Shown here: in pieces, positions 13,534 to 24,494 of the stretch
How the letters are laid out: the number at the start of each line of letters is the position of its first letter
How positions within the stretch are numbered: position 1 is the first letter of the stretch
From: Daedaleopsis sinensis
Taxonomy: Eukaryota > Basidiomycota > Agaricomycetes > Polyporales > Polyporaceae
Assembly (NCBI GenBank): GCA_033807695.1
Contig: CM066311.1
Span: forward strand, 558,001 to 622,000
Direction of reading: 5' to 3'
Length of the DNA stretch: 64,000 nucleotides
Notes under the pieces: generated by a model
What the model saw: only the letters and a program-made list of their open reading frames with translations
The model's database searches: none
What the model was told of the DNA's origin: nothing
Program-made: the position numbers and the translations under genes

Positions 13534-15460
13534 ATGTCCGACGATTCCAGCCCTGCAGATGATCTGCGCGCACTGATAACTGCTTTGGACCTAACGTGAG
13601 TGACATTGCAGCTGGTCTGCCTTGTGCGCTGCTAACATACTGTGGTTGCATCTAGACAGACGAGTAATTACTGCGTCATCTCCGTCCTAGGTGAGTGAGT
13701 TACCAACAGGTATTGTCTCAACTTCGCTAATCGACGGGCAATCTTACTACTAGCTCTCCTGGTGTACGATCATCTCCTCACCTTCGCCGGAGAATTACAG
13801 TTCGTATGGGGACGGCGGTTTTCTGGGGCGACGGTCATCTTTGCCCTGAACCGCTACATTACGCTTATCGGCAAGATCATTCTGCCCATTTGCGTATTAT
13901 ACTGGCCAGGCCAGACAGACAACGTACGTACCCTCTTGCATCTAAGGAACGTGTCTATTCTAACCTCTGAGTTAGACGTAAGTCGTTCTGTTGGACCGGT
14001 TGGGACATCGAACCTTACTCGAACTTACAGGTGTACGGCACCTGTCGTGCTTGTCATGATTTTTACGATTCTCGCATATTTCATCTCCGCTTGTGAGTTC
14101 TCGTATCGTTCTAGCACATTGCACCGCTTGACTCACCGTACAATCCTCTAGTATTCTCTGCGCTGCGCATATACGCCATCTGGAACAAGAACTGGATGCT
14201 CTTTCTGCTCGTCCTCGTCCTGGCCATCAGCGTGCCCGTTACGAATATGGTAAGTGCAGCGTCCAAACCGTTGTTAGCAGGTTGGAATCTAATCTGATGC
14301 ACTGCAGTACCACTACATCAGATCGGTACCCGCCGCTGCACCATATCCGTTCTACGGCTGTGGGGAGAACGTAGATCTCACAGACGAACAGTTCTACAAG
14401 CGTACGTACCGTCCCTCTCCCCTGCTTCGCTCGATAACAGACCAGGATGAACCTGCCTCGCAGTCTCGGTGGTGACCCACACATGTGCTATCGCGACCGA
14501 CTTGCTCGTCGTCGTCCTCACTTGGATCAAGACGTTCGAAATCAAGCGTGTCGCCGCCGGTCTCCAGCTCAAGACGTCGCTCACGACCCTGCTGCTCCGG
14601 GACGGGACGCTGTACTTCGGGTGCGTCAGGGTCAATGATACTCTATGGTGGTGCCAGGGTCTGACGTTACGTTCTGCGCGGCGTGTGGCGCAGTGTGCTG
14701 GTAATTCTGAATGCGATAGACCTCATCCTCAACACAACCAGTGCGGTGAGTGATCGTGCATAACCCGGGAGCGGGCTCGGAGTCGGAGCGCACGCGGCGA
14801 TTTGCACCTATTTGTATGCTGGATGCTCACGTCAGTCGTTCTAGACCATCAACCCCATGTCTACATTCATTGACGCGTAAGCCGCCCGCCTCTGCCATGG
14901 GTAGTCTGCGGGCCAGTGCTGATAGCCCGCGTAGATTCACATGCATTCTCGTCTCGCGCTTCATGCTAAGACTGCGCTCAATTGCGCGCTCGGGCAACTG
15001 CGCCGCAGACCAATACACCACGACACTCAGCCTCTCGCAACTCACAACGCTCCAGATCGCACGGCCCAGTGCGCTCGTGGGGGACCTTGGCGCCCCACTG
15101 GACTACGCTATGGGCACGGGCTGGACGGGGACGACAGAGGTTCTGGCAGCTCGCACCGCGTACGAGTACCACGGCGGGGACGGAGACAAGGAGGGGATGG
15201 CTCGCGACACGGTCGTCACGACCAGTATCGGGCCGCTCTGGGTGGGCTTGCTTAAGCAGGAGGAGGAGAAGGCGCAACTAGAGCATGAAATGGAGACGAC
15301 AGGGAACCGCATTCCAGACGAGGTACGAACGGGTTCGGGTCCTGCTCATTCTTAGTCGAATCTGGCCGTTTCTAACGGTAAACCACAGGAGCTGGGTGTG
15401 CTTGACGGGAGTCAGCTCGGGGGAGAGGGCATCGACACTGCGGCGTCAGCTTCGACATGA
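13534..15460 (+). CDS. DUF6533-domain multi-pass membrane protein (copy 1)
   Basis: Twelve exons give 407 aa: 13534-13595, 13656-13690, 13754-13923, 13976-13977, 14031-14092, 14152-14249, 14308-14401, 14464-14620, 14694-14745, 14845-14876, 14935-15322, 15389-15460. The DUF6533 signature is clear near the N-terminus (LLVYDHLLTFAGELQFVW, then FALNRY). About six or seven hydrophobic helices follow, and a conserved LLLRDGTLYF and SRFMLRLR close the membrane part before a hydrophilic tail. The fold resembles seven-helix proteins, but ligand and role are unknown for the family. The 2-nt exon at 13976-13977 is required to keep frame (see findings). A second copy lies at 36.3 kb and a relic at 35.2 kb. 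Confidence 0.85.
13976..13977 (+). other. Predicted 2-nt micro-exon in the DUF6533 gene
   Basis: The dinucleotide AC lies between two consensus introns. The first (13924-13975, 52 nt) has GTACGT, a CTAAC branch site and TTAG; the second (13978-14030, 53 nt) has GTAAGT, a CTTAC branch site and ACAG. Skipping it leaves a 107-nt intron, which shifts frame and destroys the next helix. Including it gives Asn-Thr-Cys and restores the family sequence. Confidence 0.6.
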
Positions 15461-15677
15461 CAACCTCTATCGTTAGAGATGACTGCGCGGGAGGAGATGT
15501 TCCATAACTGTACGACTCATTCGTGTTTCTGTCATAGTCCTGACTTGACCATGAGCTACTAGAACGTGGCTTGAAGGGAAAGCGAGTAGTGTACCACCGC
15601 ATACCATAACTGTATAAATATAATCGATCCAACTCAATACATGGTCGGTTTTGTGGCAAGTTTGATAGACACACAAG

Positions 15678-17771
15678 CTATGCAAAAGACGCGTAGATCT
15701 TCGCGATTGCGTCTTTGAAATGGTCTTCCGTAGCCTTCCGTCTGTAACAGCTATGAGACGGAGTGGAGCGTACCGGCGATTGCAACGTACCTGACATTTC
15801 CCTTCTCCTGGTCAAATTATGAGACCGCAAGCCTTTCGATGCATATTAGGAAGACGACTTACCGTAGTGCGGGGCAGCGAGCCCGTAGGAACGAACAAGA
15901 TACAGTCCGTGGCCGTGATCCGCTCGTGCGCGAACAGCCGCTCGTTGAACGCTGCAGTGCGCTCGATAATTGTGGTCTTGGCCTGCAGAACCGCTTCCGG
16001 GGTGGAAACGTCCACTGCGGGCTCGGGCTCGACGACGAGGATCGGGCGAGCCTTCTGGTGGCCGACGACAACGCAGTTGTGGATGATGTCTGCGCAAGTC
16101 TTCAACGCGTTCTCTTCGATAGCCCTAGACAAATGTATCGTCCATCAGTAATCGCAATCGCTCGCGGCTCAGGCGATGAGGGACGGAGCGCTGACTTGGT
16201 ATCGCAGAAGGCCAGGTTCCCACCCGTCCGGATCCAGTCGTCACTTCGTCCGCCTGCGGCGATTCGGGAGCGTTACCGAAATGAATTTGTAGCAGCGCGG
16301 CGAAGACGTACGGAATACGAAACATCCGGGCTTGACTTCTTCGAACAGATCTCCAGTGACATGTCCGTCCGGACGATTGCGCACGGACGGGTGCGGGCAC
16401 GTCTTCGCGTCCGCACATACGAAGAAATCATACAGCTGCCGAGCGGCATGTGCAGGGGTTTCGGCGTCCTCGGGAGCGAGGGGGACAAGCTTAGCAGTGA
16501 CGATGGACGCAGGCCTGAGGTAGGACTCCCCAGAACCAAGCTTGGCGATCATGAGAGGACCTGCACACAAACGCTCCGTCAGTTGCTATCGCCCTCGCAC
16601 CCCTGCGACGTCGCTCCAATCCCTACCGCATTCCGTATTGGCGTACATGGGCTGCAACACACCCGCTCCAAGCGTCAGTGCGTGGGTGCTCATCAGCCGG
16701 ACGACAGGACGTGAGACGCACCGTGAGGGGAATGCCCTGCGCGAGCGCCCACAGCTCGTCCTCGGGATTCAGCGTCGCGCCCGTGTAGGCGATCTGCTGC
16801 ATGCTGCGCAGGGCGTCCAGGACCTCAGATCGCACGCGCGCGGCCGCGAGCAGCTTCTGCATCCACGGCGCGTACTGGAGCAGGAAGTTCAGCCCGCACT
16901 TCCGCACCATCTCCAGGAACTCGTCAGGGGTGATCTCGCGCCCCGAGCTCTGCGTCAAGCATGCGCCCGACCAGCTCATGAACGTCACGCCTGGAGTGCG
17001 ATGGTCAGTCAGCGATCGTGGTAGCCTAGGGAGCGGAGGACGAGAGCGCGTACAGGATGCAGCGCCGATCGAGGCGAAGCTGCCGATGTTGTTGAAGACG
17101 TGCTGCTGGCTCTCGGGGTGTATCTGGATGACGCATTTCCAGGTGACCTCGGCCTCCGCTATCAGCCACTTGTGCGTCTGTGGAACGGGCTTGGGCCGAC
17201 CGCCCGTCGTCCCGCTGGTGTGGAAGATCATCGCGACGTCGTCTTCGTCCACCTCTGGTGGCGCACAGATTTGCGCGGGCGCAGGGAGGGCGGTGAGCTT
17301 GGGAAGCACGATTGTGTATTGCCCCCACTGGACCTCGCCGAGCTGCGTTTCAAATACGGGATCGTAGATAAGAACCGGCGCGTGGTGCTCGTCCAGAAGG
17401 TCGTGCACGAAGCCCGAGGTGAAGGGCAAACCGAAGACTTCCGGGACATATCCTGCAGCTGCGACCGCATAGATGTGCGCGAGGTCCGACCAATGCGAGC
17501 CTTTGAGCCTAAGAAACCCGTCAGCCCCATGCATACAGCTGCGTATCTCCGGAGCCACGTACCACATTCCCACAACGTCGCCGTGCTTTATGCCCTGAGA
17601 TGCGAGCGTGCTGGCCCAGTGGGCGGTCGCTACACGAAGCGCATCGAGAAAATCATGATAGGAAATGAGGCCCCACTCGAAAGCTCCTGCGTCTCCTTCG
17701 AAAGGTCGCATGAATGGTTTGGACGCATTGTGTTCCAGACTCTGGAGAACAAAATTGATGAAGTGAGGCAT
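15678..17771 (-). CDS. Stand-alone NRPS-like adenylate-forming (AMP-binding) enzyme
   Basis: Nine exons, 17771-17563, 17508-17054, 16990-16722, 16651-16627, 16560-16312, 16253-16196, 16124-15863, 15807-15791 and 15741-15678, give 535 aa. Adenylation motifs in order are the ATP loop FHTSGTTGGRPKPV (residues 165-178), MYANTECG in the A5 position, GDLFEEVKPG, FRGRSDDWIRTGGN (A8 hinge) and EKGNVRRKATEDHF with the A10 lysine. The A8 form is typical of fungal NRPS-like and carboxylic-acid reductase adenylation domains, but no carrier, reductase or thioesterase domain follows. The product is probably an acyl-adenylate or acyl-CoA; the substrate is unknown. Exons of 25 and 17 nt carry the A5 and A10 motifs. 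An in-frame TTG upstream was rejected as start. Tail-to-tail with the DUF6533 gene. Confidence 0.88.
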
Positions 17772-18547
17772 GATGCGGTGAGCCGTAGGCAAGTCCTGAG
17801 TGAGCAAAGTGACATTGACGACCCAACGACGTTGGGTATATAACTGTGAGCACCATGATAGACGCGTTCATGATTGCACCGTGTAATTAAGTAGTACCTG
17901 GAGAGGAGCTTAATATAACCTCACCTCCCCCTGCCCTGAGAATTGTCAGGCATCAGCATCACACCGCAGTTGATGATGAGTGCTCAGTGCTACTCACGTA
18001 GGTTATCCTGCATGCGTATTTCCCAATAGGCATCACGGTGACTCAGTAGAGTGATGACCTGTACATTTTGGTGCGGTGTCAAGGCCGTTGCAAACGTACG
18101 CTATTGCAGTTTTAGAACATATAGGGTGAGAAAGAACTCGCTGTACATGTAGACTGCGAAACTGTAGCAAACACCCAGAAGAGCGGCACAACGTACTTTG
18201 AGTAGATAGTTCATAACTTCCGGACCGCTTGGACCTCCTGTGAGGCTCGACTGTTGGCGATAAGCCATGGTATCAATCTGATGGAGGGAACGAACGCACC
18301 ATGGTACTGGTATTTGAGGTACTTGCGATTGATACATACTTACAGGCACCAATGGTATTCAAGGCTTATGATGGCATGCTGTATTTGAACGACGCCGAAC
18401 GTGGATAGCAGAAGATGGAAACCCCTTTCGTGGTGATACATGCTAGAGATACAAGTAGTCATTGCGTGTGATTATCTATAAAAAGTCATGTTTAGTGTAC
18501 TGAAGGTTTCCACTTTATAAGAACAAGAATTAAGTTGCTCACCGCAT
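17772..18547. other. Intergenic; one small possible membrane ORF on the minus strand
   Basis: The leader of the AMP-binding gene, then mostly AT-rich sequence. The minus-strand frame 18268-18101 could encode a 55-aa peptide with a SLTGGPSGPEVMNYLLK start and one hydrophobic segment, but it may equally be a piece of a spliced small mitochondrial-type protein. I could not assign it. Confidence 0.25.
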
Positions 18548-19303
18548 CTAATCCTCCCATCGCATTGCAGATGGTACCCAGTACGACACCCCGTATGTCT
18601 CGTCCTGATCATCCAGCCAACATAAGCCGTCTCTGAGCAGCATATTGCTCAAAGCTGCCCGTGCACGTTCCTGTGTCCATCCCCTTCTCGACATCAGCAC
18701 TTGCTCCGAGACTCTCCCGCCGTCCTCCTGCGCGACCGCGAGGACTACGGCTTGGTCTGCGTCCAGCTCCTTCGGAACACTCCTCACCATCTTCTTCCCA
18801 TCTCCAACATCGATGACCTCGTACCCCGCCGATAGAGGCTTGAGGGTCTTGATGCTTCGCAGGACATCGTCCTCGGTGATGACATCCCCTCCTACGCCCC
18901 GCAGCTTGCTCACCATCCGGATAAGCTCGCCCATCTCAATCAGGCCCCCGTTCCGCTCGCGCGTGCTGACGCAGACGTCGACGATCTGAACGCCGAGCTC
19001 GTATTGCCAGTCGCCGAGGTTCAGCATCTCCGCCCACCATCCGCCTTTCCGAGGCCCCGCGAGCGGGTCGACGCCGACCGTGGTGCACATTTGTTGGAAC
19101 TGATGGCGGAAGGAGGGTTCCTCGCGGATGCGATCGCGATGTGTAGATGCATAGTGGGCAAGCGCGGTGCGGAACTGGGCGAGCTGAGCATGGAGGAGGT
19201 CGACTTGTGCCTGCGAGATCTCTGTCGAAAGCTCGGCGAAGGAGCGTTTAGACTGTTGTTGGCGGTCAAAGGCAGCAATTCCAACGCCTCCAAGACGATG
19301 CAT
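18548..19303 (-). CDS. SNF8: ESCRT-II subunit SNF8/VPS22 (EAP30)
   Basis: A single uninterrupted frame of 251 aa, close to the length of human SNF8 (about 258). The start MHRLGGVGIAAFDRQ is the family's conserved N-terminus. A helical segment rich in SQAQVDLLHAQLAQF follows, then FRHQFQQMC and VGVDPLAGP, and then the tandem winged-helix region with KLRGVGGDVITEDDVLRSIKTLKPL and a C-terminal GLCWLDDQ. SNF8 joins VPS25 and VPS36 in ESCRT-II, which sorts ubiquitinated cargo on endosomes. The in-frame codon further upstream is TTG, so 19303 is chosen as start. The gene is intronless, unlike most of its neighbours, and divergent from the Gyp8-like gene across about 300 bp. Confidence 0.93.
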   Translation of the reverse strand: MHRLGGVGIAAFDRQQQSKRSFAELSTEISQAQVDLLHAQLAQFRTALAHYASTHRDRIREEPSFRHQFQQMCTTVGVDPLAGPRKGGWWAEMLNLGDWQYELGVQIVDVCVSTRERNGGLIEMGELIRMVSKLRGVGGDVITEDDVLRSIKTLKPLSAGYEVIDVGDGKKMVRSVPKELDADQAVVLAVAQEDGGRVSEQVLMSRRGWTQERARAALSNMLLRDGLCWLDDQDETYGVSYWVPSAMRWED

Positions 19304-19611
19304 CGTGGGCAGTGACAAGGGGGATCAGGTCAAGACATGAATCGAGATGAAGTAGTAAGTAGTCGTTTGGTAGTCGTAGTCGGCCCGTGTCCCCTGGAAC
19401 TTCAAGCGGACAACGAGTCGCGAGATTAGATTAGATAGACGCCTCATAACTCGGCTCGGCGCTAGTGGCCGCCACCGCCAATCAACCTCCTTTGAGTGGC
19501 ATCCCTTGGTCTTCTTCTACTCTATTCTCCAACTTGTCCAACCCTACTACCTGCTGTCATCTCTAGCTTGACCTATCTTCGACTGTGTCCACTTGCATTA
19601 GACTCTCGGGA
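19304..19611. promoter_or_regulatory. Divergent promoter between SNF8 and the Gyp8-like gene
   Basis: About 308 bp between two start codons facing away from each other, so both promoters must lie here. The plus side near 19500-19560 is pyrimidine-rich. I see no clear TATA box or known operator. Confidence 0.5.
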
Positions 19612-21914
19612 ATGGGAAATGGCGAACTTGAGAAAGGCGGAGTGGATAATGTGGTGGACGACATTGACTGGCAAGCATATAGGCTGTTGAGCCTCCAGCC
19701 CCACGGTTTCGGTCTGGAGAGAGTTAATATATGGTATGTCAGCATATAAAATATATTCAGATTTGTTTCGAATGTCCTCAGGCCACGCCTCGTGCATGTC
19801 GACCCTCAAGCTCAAGGCTATGGGGATGATGACCGACGTGAAGCCTCGGACTTCTCTATATGGTCCGACGTCAGTCTGGACAAAGCCCTGAACGAACCGG
19901 ATGTGACGTCCGAAGGCGAGCCTCACGAAGATGAACGTCAGATTGAACTCGACACGGACAGGTCGTTTGTCTTGTATCCAGTAGGTGAACACTTTCCCTT
20001 GCGCAACGGTGGGCAGCAACTCACATATATAATGTTCAACCTTGACCTAGAGGGCGTGAGCAGCCGAGAGAAGCTTCAAACTGCGCTCAATCGTCTCATC
20101 GTCTCCGTCTTTCGGCGGAGACCACGACTGCACTATTTCCAGGTTCGTCCCATGCTTGGCTTACATATTGAGACTTAGGTCGAAAGTGATACGTCTGTCT
20201 GTTCAGGGATACCATGACATCGTCTCTGTCGTATTTCTAACACTCCCCCGAGAGTTGCATATTCCCGTGACCGAGAAGCTCAGTCTGCATCGCATACGGG
20301 ACTCCATGGGCACCAACCTTGAACCCGTCGTCGGACTTCTACGGTACGGCCCCATTATCTCTACATGTTGTTGACTAGGGATTAATATCCAAGTCTATGC
20401 CGTGTATAACAGCCTTCTCAGGAAGTTATTGCATCTGGCCGACCCGGGTCTCGCAACCATTATCGACAGGTATGTCCTTTTGACCCTCGTGTCATACTGC
20501 TGGTCTGACTGCTCGATAGCACTGCCCCGCTACCCTACTTCGCTCTATCTAATCTATTAACTCTATTCTCTCATGACGTACCGACGCTGCCTCTCATTCA
20601 GCACATCTTCGATTATCTGCTCTGCAGACCCCCAATAGTTGTTATTTACCTGGCCGCTGCTGTAAGTTCTCCGTGTATCGAACGCTCTCCAGCATCATGT
20701 TGACAACTCTGCAGCTCACCCTTACGCGTCGACGAGAGGCACAGGTTCTTGAAGAAGAGGGTGAAGAAGGGATGATGCACTCTCTGCTCACTGTACTTCC
20801 CGACCTGTACGAAGAGGGCGAGGATCCCCCGGTGAAGCCCGAGGTCGAAGATCCCCCCAAGCCCCCACCCACAAATGAGATCAAGACGGAAGACGGGGGC
20901 CCTTCCGCACCCGCCCCTAGTCCTGGAGATGCGCCTTTTGCCGACGTCGCGGATAATCCTCCTTCCTCCGATCAAGAATCCGCGCGGACGACCAGCTCGG
21001 ACCCACAAACCGCTTCGGGCACTGATGTTTCCGTGGTTGCGCCAACGACGGTTTCAGCGCCCTCTCCTGGTCCAACAGACGTTCCTCAGCCTCAGCCTGA
21101 TGCTCCCACCGCTCTCTCCGAATCCCATCCATCAGGGTCCGATGCCTCCACCGCGGTCGCCGAAGCCGACCCATCAGAGTCGGACACATCTACGCCGCCA
21201 AAGCCCGCTTCTCCCGCTTCCACCGGCGATCCTGCCGTAAAGGAGGAAGAGTCCGCCGAGCTCCCCCTCCCCGTGCCCGCGGGCGACGAGGACTCGAAGC
21301 CGAGCGGGAGATCGACGCCCCCGCCCCCAGAGCCCGAAGCCGAGGAGCGCGAGACGCGTCCGCACCGACCCCGCATCTCGCTCTCCGCGCTCCTGAGACA
21401 CGCCGACGAGCTCTTCACGCTCTACCCGCCATCGCACCCCGGGATCGCGCTCGCGTCCGTGATGGGCCCGCAGAGCGTCATGCTCACCTGGTCCGAGCGC
21501 CCAGGGGACCTCCCGGACGACGACGAGGCGGAGCGGATGGTCGCGCGCCCGGAGCTGATCGTCCTCCCGCACGTCGAGGAGCCCGAGGACTCCGACACAG
21601 GCGAGAAGGGGAAGGGAGAGGGGAAGGGGCGGGGGGAGAAGGAGGAGCGCGAGAGGCGGCGGCGACGGCGGCTGCGCAAGCCGCGGCGGCTCGCGGACAT
21701 CGTTGTGCAAAGGAAGACGATGGTCGCGGGCGCGGTGCTCGTGCTCGGGGTCGCGATGGCTGTATACGGACTGCATGGGGGCCTGCCTGGCACTGGGAAC
21801 GGGGCGCACCGGAGTGGGTTTGGGAAGGAGTGGAGGAGGGTCGGGAGGCTGCTTGGGGGATTCGTGGGCGCGGGCGGGAAGGTGTTGAACGGGCTTCGAC
21901 GCGGACTGGAGTAG
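19612..21914 (+). CDS. TBC-domain Rab GTPase-activating protein, TBC1D20/Gyp8 type
   Basis: Six exons (19612-19733, 19782-20142, 20207-20343, 20413-20469, 20520-20661, 20715-21914) give 672 aa. The TBC domain spans roughly residues 10-270. It contains VNIWPRLVHVD, the arginine finger in IELDTDR (Arg101), the glutamine finger in LHYFQGYHDI (Gln161), TEKLSLHRIRDSM, LPYFALSNLLTLFSHD and VVIYLAAAL. A long acidic, Pro/Ser/Thr-rich disordered stretch follows, then a Lys/Arg-rich block and a single C-terminal hydrophobic segment at about residues 609-627. TBC1D20 and Gyp8 act on Rab1/Ypt1 at the ER through the same kind of C-terminal anchor. The disordered insert makes this protein much longer than human TBC1D20 (about 400 aa). 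Confidence 0.88.
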
Positions 21915-22233
21915 GCTGGCACTAGTGTTGTTGTCCCCTGTGTATGACTGCCATCGTACACTTAGCTATTGGTATGAATACTTCCCCGGCTGCGAGAGCG
22001 ATAACCTATTGATTGACAATTGAATGCGAGATGGTACAGATGCGAATGGTATGTGCTACGATACCGTCCAAAGAAACAGCGAAGAGTCATACAGAGCAGA
22101 GTTGTACAAGTGGGCTAACTACACGGAATAAATACAGCAGTGTAAACGATTGACTTGACTTGCTTGACTTCTACGATACCGCCAGTGCACCAGGCGAAGA
22201 AACATGCCCCATAACGAACGTCGGGCCTGGCAC
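21915..22233. other. Convergent intergenic spacer
   Basis: About 320 bp between the 3' ends of the Gyp8-like gene (plus) and the DUF6699 gene (minus). It is AT-richer than the flanks and should contain both polyadenylation regions. Nothing else recognised. Confidence 0.5.
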
Positions 22234-23451
22234 TCAATGATGATGCGACTCACTCCGTGTGGGCTTGCGCGTCTTGATCTCCCAGCACCCATCCTTGCCT
22301 TTCTGGATGCCCTCCATGATGACGCGGCCGACGAGGTAGTCGACACGGCGGATGCCCTGCCCCCGCTCCGCCTCCGAGGTACACCGCGAAGCCCACGCCT
22401 CCGCGATCGCCGCACGCGCCTCGCCGTTCATCTCCACATTGTAGTAGTCCGCGTTGTCGATCTGGGTCATCATGCAGAGGTGGAGGGCGCGGAAGAGCTC
22501 GTAGAGCGTGACCCCGGCCGGGTTCTGCGCCTCGACGTCGACGTACCACGGGAAGTGGGTGTGGTAGAAGCGCATGAACTGCAGCGGCGGCTCGCACACG
22601 AAGCGCATGAGGTCCCAGCTCGTGAGCTGCCGGTCGTTGAGCGCGTGGAATCTAAGCGCGTTCGGGGAGTCACGCAGGTCGAGGCGCATCGGCGGCTTCG
22701 AGGTTGTGTAGCGGATGTACGGGTGCAGCACGACCTTCGGGTCTGGCGGCGGTCAGCGCTTTTGCGAGCCAAAACGAGCGAGATGGCATGGCGTACCTCC
22801 ACCCCCGCCCCCGAACGACTTGGACCGCCCGCGGTTGCCGAGCAGGCCGCTCAGCAGCCCGTTCCCGTTCAGGCTGAAGTCCGTGCGCCATTCGCGCGGC
22901 GGCCGCTTGAGGGCTTCTGCTGCGTTCCCGCGCAGCGACGACTTGCGTGAGACGGAGCCACCTGTAAGCGGGACGGAGAGTGTAGTAGACGATGGGCTGG
23001 AGGAGAGCGAGATGCTGCGCGAGAGAGGCGTCTGGCCCCGTCCGGAGGGCGACCGACGGTCGAACCCGAACCCGTCGTCCGCGTCCCGATCTTTCCATGG
23101 CGGGGTATCAGCGACATTGGCGAGCGGGCGGGGCCAGCCCTCGTGGCTGATGGGAAACGACTGTGCGCCGGGCATGACTGCGATGCCTGGCATGGGCCCC
23201 CCGAGCATCGGCGTGGACATCGAGGAGGACATCGAGGACCCCCAGGACATCGGTGTGCCCGCCTGGGGGTCTATCCCGCCCCATCCGTGCGCTGCTGCAG
23301 CTGGGGGTTGCTGGAAGGACTGTGGCTGGAAGCTCTGGGCTCCTGGGAACGGGTCGAAGTTCTGGGCTCCCGGAAACGGATTCATATGGTACGGCGGGGC
23401 CCCCAGACGGTCGCGGTCGACGAGGGCGGGCATGTCCAGGTATTCGCCCAT
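22234..23451 (-). CDS. DUF6699-domain protein with disordered N-terminus (copy 1)
   Basis: Two exons, 23451-22797 and 22742-22234, join in frame to 387 aa. Residues 1-215 are low in complexity: Pro/Gln/Met/Phe repeats such as NPFPGAQNFDPFPGAQ, then a serine-rich part and SKSFGGGGGG before the splice site. The second exon is almost entirely the DUF6699 domain: VVLHPYIRYTTSKPPMRLDL at its start, FPWYVDVEA, GVTLYELFRALHLCM and GIRRVDYLVGRVIMEG. DUF6699 is a fungal domain without a known activity. A much longer relative closes this window at 60.5-63.8 kb. Start chosen at the first ATG giving the long exon; a further 5' non-coding exon is possible. Confidence 0.82.
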
Positions 23452-23954
23452 GGTGAGCAGATGGGCCAGGATAAAGACGGGCTGCTGCAGATATACGGGA
23501 AACACGAGGCGCAGCCTTGCTGAGCGCTGGGGCGGTCGCTTTCCCTGCACCGGTCCGAACAGCTCTTGCCCGTCTCATGTTTCCGCCGCCGTCGTCGTCG
23601 TCGTGCTGGCCATCGTCGCCGTCGGACTCGATCATGAGCGTCCCCTTGGTGCCACTGGCTGCGCCCACATGTGGCTATGGACCGCACGAGTTCCCAGGAG
23701 GCGCGCCTTTCTCAGCTTGCACTCATGATCACCATGCTGTAACCTCGAGCTCACTTATTGTCAATGTCTTTTCTCTGCGTTGTCGTCGTCTTGTCTCTAG
23801 CACTCTCTTCGACTGCAACGGCCGATGGAGAACAGAGTGAGGGGAGAAGGTTGAGTCAGAATCTGGCTGAGTCATCGGAGGCGGAGGTCAAGGTGCGCGG
23901 TTAGCTCCTGGTTAGCTCCAAGTAGGGCCTTCGTTGTCTCGCTCCCCATCCAAA
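23452..23954. promoter_or_regulatory. Divergent promoter region between DUF6699 and RidA genes
   Basis: About 500 bp between outward-facing starts. An open frame on the plus strand at 23517-23840 overlaps it but shows no domain. No recognised binding site. Confidence 0.4.
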
Positions 23955-24494
23955 ATGCAACGGCACACCACGGACAACCCCTACGAAAAGCGCTTCGGCT
24001 ACTCAAGAGCCGTCCGCAAAGGCCCTTTCGTTTTCGTGTCGGGCACAACGTCCATCGACCCAGCCTCGGGCGACGTCCGTCACGTCGGCTCCGCGTACGA
24101 TCAAGCCTGCACCATCTTCGAAGAAATCATGCGAGCTGTTACAGCCCTCGGCGGACAGAAGTCGGACATCGTTCGCGTGCGCATGTTTGTAGCAGACGAT
24201 GCGGATACTGGAAGGGTCGGAGAGGCACTCAAGGAGGCGTTGGGCGTGGTCGGCCCAGCGGCAACGATGATCGTGGGCGCACGCTTCGTCTCTGCCGAAA
24301 TGCTCGTGGAGATCGAGGCGGACGCAGTTGTTATGGTGCGTACCAACGTCGTGGTGCCCCTAGTGGTTGAAAGTTTTATTGAGGCAGCAGATGAAACAGT
24401 GACGGTCATCGGGGAATGCGAACGTCCGGTCTGTCGGTATGTGTTGAGTGTATCTTTGGTTAAATGCTTACTAGCTCAGCACCTATCCCTTTAG
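23955..24494 (+). CDS. RidA/YjgF/YER057c/UK114 family protein
   Basis: The frame from the ATG at 23955 carries the whole RidA fold in about 127 aa: an N-terminal NPYEKRFGYSRAVRKG, then VFVSGTTSIDPASGDVRHVG, YDQACTIFEEIMRAV, DIVRVRMFVADD and MLVEIEADAVVM. RidA proteins hydrolyse reactive enamine/imine intermediates and form trimers. The end is uncertain. Read through, the frame continues to 24494 with an unrelated tail (about 179 aa). An intron 24336-24479 would instead give a 131-aa protein of normal family length, using GTGCGT and a CTCAG acceptor. I favour the spliced form. Codons before 23955 that extend the frame start with TTG and were discounted. Confidence 0.85.
   Translation: MQRHTTDNPYEKRFGYSRAVRKGPFVFVSGTTSIDPASGDVRHVGSAYDQACTIFEEIMRAVTALGGQKSDIVRVRMFVADDADTGRVGEALKEALGVVGPAATMIVGARFVSAEMLVEIEADAVVMVRTNVVVPLVVESFIEAADETVTVIGECERPVCRYVLSVSLVKCLLAQHLSL

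Noticed and set aside
17771..17807. Upstream extension of the AMP-binding enzyme by 12 residues
   Set aside because: The frame there begins with TTG, not ATG; the same reasoning moved the starts of SNF8 and RidA.
21174..21809. 211-codon antisense frame over the Gyp8-like gene
   Set aside because: Shadow of the disordered and Lys/Arg-rich coding region on the plus strand.
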